From contig JAGAKC010000144.1 of the NCBI GenBank assembly GCA_017848155.1, forward strand, positions 1 through 7,607: a stretch of 7,607 nucleotides of DNA. Direction: 5' to 3'. Both the position numbers and the translations under genes were made by a program. Under the pieces are notes generated by a model that was not told where the DNA came from, made no database searches, and saw nothing but the letters and a program-made list of their open reading frames with translations. Positions 6,041 through 7,607 of this stretch are shown one piece after another (position 1 is the stretch's first letter; each line of letters starts with the position of its first letter). Source of the stretch: Oscillospiraceae bacterium (GTDB lineage: Bacteria; Bacillota; Clostridia; Oscillospirales; Ruminococcaceae).

Positions 6041-6078
6041 CTCCGCAGGAATAATATATATTCGACAGGAGGGACAAT
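6041..6078. promoter_or_regulatory. Probable divergent promoter region between the membrane protein and excisionase genes
   Basis: The short gap between the two divergent genes contains the AT-rich box AATAATATATATTC (6050-6063). For the - strand, TTGTCC (6077-6072) and TATTAT (6056-6051) are a -35/-10-like pair with a short 15-base spacing. For the + strand, TTCATC (6033-6038) and TATATA (6055-6060) are a weak pair. Both matches are poor; the location is the main argument. Confidence 0.3.
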
Positions 6079-6102
6079 ATGGGCGAACATGGGATTAAAT
6101 AA
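6079..6102 (+). CDS. 7-codon minicistron ahead of the excisionase gene (possible leader peptide)
   Basis: AGGAGGG at 6067-6073 is followed at 5-base spacing by ATG and six further codons (peptide MGEHGIK) ending in TAA at 6100-6102. The excisionase ATG follows 30 bases later with its own strong binding site. The match to a ribosome binding site is as good as any in the window, but so short a frame could be chance or a decayed gene start. No attenuator-type hairpin was found between it and the next gene. Confidence 0.35.
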   Translation: MGEHGIK

Positions 6103-6132
6103 ACTTTGTTAAACCATAAAGGAGGCTATTTT

Positions 6133-6306
6133 ATGCTGAATAATACTAAAGATATTCTGACTATAAAGGATCTGCAGAAGCTTCTCCACATAGGCAGAAA
6201 CACCGCCCTGCGGTTGGTGCAGGACGGTGAGATTGAGGGATTTAAGGTTGGCAGGCAGTGGAGGGTGACTAGGGAGAGTGTGGTTAGGTATGTCAAGAGA
6301 ATGTAA
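6133..6306 (+). CDS. Excisionase-family HTH DNA-binding protein
   Basis: A 57-residue protein made of one MerR/excisionase-type winged helix (HTH_17). Visible features are I-L-T-I-K-D-L-Q-K-L-L-H-I-G-R-N-T-A-L-R-L-V (two helices with the recognition helix at N-T-A-L-R-L-V), then G-E-I-E-G-F-K-V-G-R-Q-W-R-V (the wing) and the last helix R-E-S-V-V-R-Y-V-K-R-M. This pattern is typical of small DNA-bending or regulatory proteins on clostridial conjugative and mobilisable elements, where they assist excision or regulate transcription. A TTG at 6106 is in frame upstream, but AAAGGAGG at 6118-6125 with 7-base spacing places the start at 6133. No tyrosine integrase lies next to it, so whether it is a true recombination directionality factor or just a small regulator is unknown. 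The tandem 16-bp repeat downstream is a possible binding target. Confidence 0.88.
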   Translation: MLNNTKDILTIKDLQKLLHIGRNTALRLVQDGEIEGFKVGRQWRVTRESVVRYVKRM

Positions 6307-6450
6307 TATGTTATGAACGATATTCTTTTCGAAAACTATGTTCGGAGAGGAAGATAATAGTGTAGTCTAATGTTATATATGATATCAATCTGAGTGCGAT
6401 TCTGTCTGAGTGCGATTCTGTTTTTAATATAGATAAGGTAAGGTGACAGT
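6307..6450. other. Non-coding region downstream of the excisionase gene
   Basis: No gene is supported. It includes a segment (6328-6345) in which TTCGAAAAC runs into CTATGTTCGG, sharing one C, both also found at 471-500, and a perfect 16-bp tandem duplication at 6390-6421. Confidence 0.5.
6390..6421. repeat. Perfect tandem 16-bp direct repeat
   Basis: CTGAGTGCGATTCTGT occurs twice head to tail (6390-6405 and 6406-6421) with no mismatch. It sits 84 bases after the excisionase stop. A 16-bp period is close to one and a half helical turns. Candidate roles are an iteron-like protein-binding pair (for example for the adjacent HTH protein) or a simple slip duplication. Confidence 0.85.
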
Positions 6451-6505
6451 AAGAACCTGAAATTCCTTCGTCAATATAACGAGGGAATTTCAGGTTCTTA
6501 TTCTA
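6451..6505 (+). terminator. 21-bp hairpin terminator, probably serving convergent genes
   Basis: AAGAACCTGAAATTCC (6451-6466) and GGAATTTCAGGTTCTT (6484-6499) pair perfectly; TTCGT/ACGAG inside adds five more pairs (one G-T), giving 21 bp with a 7-base loop at 6472-6478. On the + strand it is followed by ATTCTATTAT, moderately T-rich. It lies between the excisionase gene and the convergent - strand gene, whose TAA stop (6500-6498) overlaps the stem. Termination is likely on the + strand and possible on the - strand, where the following bases are less T-rich. Confidence 0.75.
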
Positions 6506-7607
6506 TTATCTCAAATGAATTGCAGGTTAGCGTATTTCTATTTAATTCTCCAATTGCTTTAACATATTTACCATTTTGATGAGCTTGTATAGCAATGTCA
6601 TAATCATTTTTGCCTAAAATGGTATTAGCAGAGTGAGGTCTATTATCATTGCCGATATATGTTATGATTACAGTGCCACTAGTTCTAGTTTCAATATTTG
6701 GTGCTGCTTTTAATGATGATACTCTTCCAATGATTTCTATATCTTGCGAAGCTTGCTTTTTTAATTCTTGAGAAATATATGAGATCTTATCATAATAGCT
6801 ATGTGATAATTGTATTTTAGTTTGATGAAAACGATTTGTTTTTACCACCGGAGACCATTCGGCATAATATTCTACAATAGTATCATCAGAGTAAAGATTT
6901 ATTCCATTTAATGCATCGAGGAAATTAGAACTGATATGATGCGATTCGAAATCTTCAATTAATTGATTGTGAGAATCTCTATCAATTTGATCTTTTACAG
7001 AAAAAATATTTTGAAATACTTTATTTGTAATTTGTCTAGTTAACGAATCGGCACATCTTTGTTCATCTGTAAAAAGAGTAAGCTGCAAATCAGAGGTATC
7101 TGTTATTTCGGCAAAGGGACATACTACTGACACAACATAGCTGCCGATCTCTGTTTGGCCAAATCTGCACATGGACATAAATTTGTTTATTTTTTCATCC
7201 ACTCGGCCACTATAGAATTTTTTGGGGTTTATTACTTCCGAAGCAGCAGCGGATATGAGTTTCTTAGCATTATCATATAATTGAACAGCATCATCGAGAG
7301 TAATGTTGCCTTGCTCGACTTTATCATTTGCCACTCTAATTTTAATGATATCAGTGTTAGGGTTTAATAAATAAAGAATTATTTGCTCAACCTTTTTATG
7401 TTCAAAAGATGATAATGTTAGGATAGCATCATACATTGCTATTTTATAATCAGATAATGTTCTATCTATTGGAATTATTATTTGATAACAACCTTCCTCT
7501 GAACTGCCTATAAAACGTTTAATATCAACTCTTTTGGTGGGCATCTCTTTCCAGCCTGTATATATTAAATATTTAGCCAGTTCTTCAGGTGGTATCGATC
7601 CTGCCAA
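6498..7607 (-). CDS. Uncharacterised protein with OB-fold-like C-terminus (5' end outside window)
   Basis: The frame is open to the right edge; a TTG at 7607 is probably an internal Leu codon, so this is the C-terminal ~369 residues. The first half has a pattern I recall from uncharacterised proteins: L-A-K-Y-L-I-Y-T-G-W, Y-Q-I-I-I-P-I, D-I-I-K-I-R-V, then a helix K-K-L-I-S-A-A-A-S-E-V, N-P-K-K-F-Y and the most distinctive piece, R-F-G-Q-T-E-I-G-S-Y-V-V-S-V-V-C-P (about residues 148-164). The last ~75 residues (I-E-I-I-G-R-V-S-S-L-K-A ... Y-V-K-A-I-G-E-L-N-R) look like a small beta-barrel of OB type, which would suit nucleic-acid binding. No catalytic motif or membrane segment is visible. It is AT-rich like the HEPN gene and unlike the operon between them. 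Function is unknown; a place in a defence island is only a guess from context. Confidence 0.8.
   Translation of the reverse strand: MAGSIPPEELAKYLIYTGWKEMPTKRVDIKRFIGSSEEGCYQIIIPIDRTLSDYKIAMYDAILTLSSFEHKKVEQIILYLLNPNTDIIKIRVANDKVEQGNITLDDAVQLYDNAKKLISAAASEVINPKKFYSGRVDEKINKFMSMCRFGQTEIGSYVVSVVCPFAEITDTSDLQLTLFTDEQRCADSLTRQITNKVFQNIFSVKDQIDRDSHNQLIEDFESHHISSNFLDALNGINLYSDDTIVEYYAEWSPVVKTNRFHQTKIQLSHSYYDKISYISQELKKQASQDIEIIGRVSSLKAAPNIETRTSGTVIITYIGNDNRPHSANTILGKNDYDIAIQAHQNGKYVKAIGELNRNTLTCNSFEIIE

Noticed and set aside
6330..6345. CGAAAACTATGTTCGG as a LexA/SOS box
   Set aside because: Only the right half (TATGTTCG) matches the Gram-positive box CGAAC-N4-GTTCG; the left half does not fit at the correct spacing.
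6390..6421. CRISPR array
   Set aside because: The two repeat copies abut with no spacer and there are only two; no cas gene is present.

Overview
The window looks like accessory DNA from a low-GC, Gram-positive gut anaerobe of the class Clostridia. A Ruminococcus-like Oscillospiraceae host is my best guess. The reasons are the strong AAGGAGG-type ribosome binding sites, a DUF960 protein, a DUF4143 ATPase, a clostridial-type small serine recombinase and short hairpin-plus-T terminators. The species is inferred, since no rRNA or housekeeping gene is present.

Layout from left to right: (1) the 3' end of a DUF4143/AAA-type ATPase gene on the + strand with its terminator; (2) an AT-rich gene on the - strand for a roughly 607-residue protein with a C-terminal Apea-like HEPN motif (RNxxxH), a candidate RNase or defence protein; (3) a tight four-gene operon on the - strand, read from about 5726 down to 2768: DUF960 protein, zinc-ribbon amidoligase, class II glutamine amidotransferase, small serine recombinase, closed by a strong terminator; (4) a small single-helix membrane protein on the - strand with its own terminator; (5) a divergent + strand excisionase-type HTH protein preceded by a 7-codon minicistron; (6) a non-coding stretch with a perfect 16-bp tandem duplication and a 21-bp hairpin; (7) the 3' part of an AT-rich gene on the - strand for a large uncharacterised protein with an OB-fold-like C-terminus, running off the right edge.

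The most interesting part is the operon at 2768-5726. The GATase II protein has the full N-terminal-Cys glutaminase motif set but no fused synthetase. The next gene carries an amidoligase domain behind three tandem zinc-ribbon repeats. Together they could form a split glutamine-dependent amide-forming system: the GATase frees ammonia (or an amine) and the amidoligase uses ATP to attach it to a carboxylate on a small molecule, peptide or protein. The recombinase start overlaps the GATase stop (TAATG), so a DNA rearrangement enzyme is made from the same message. Such pairs were predicted by comparative genomics of amidoligases, but I know of no assigned substrate for this arrangement.

The recombinase, the excisionase-like protein, the change to AT-rich composition in the HEPN gene and the last gene, and a pair of imperfect direct repeats near 471-500 and 6328-6345 suggest a mosaic mobile island carrying defence-like cargo. 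No integrase, replication gene or conjugation gene lies inside the window, so the element's type and ends remain open.
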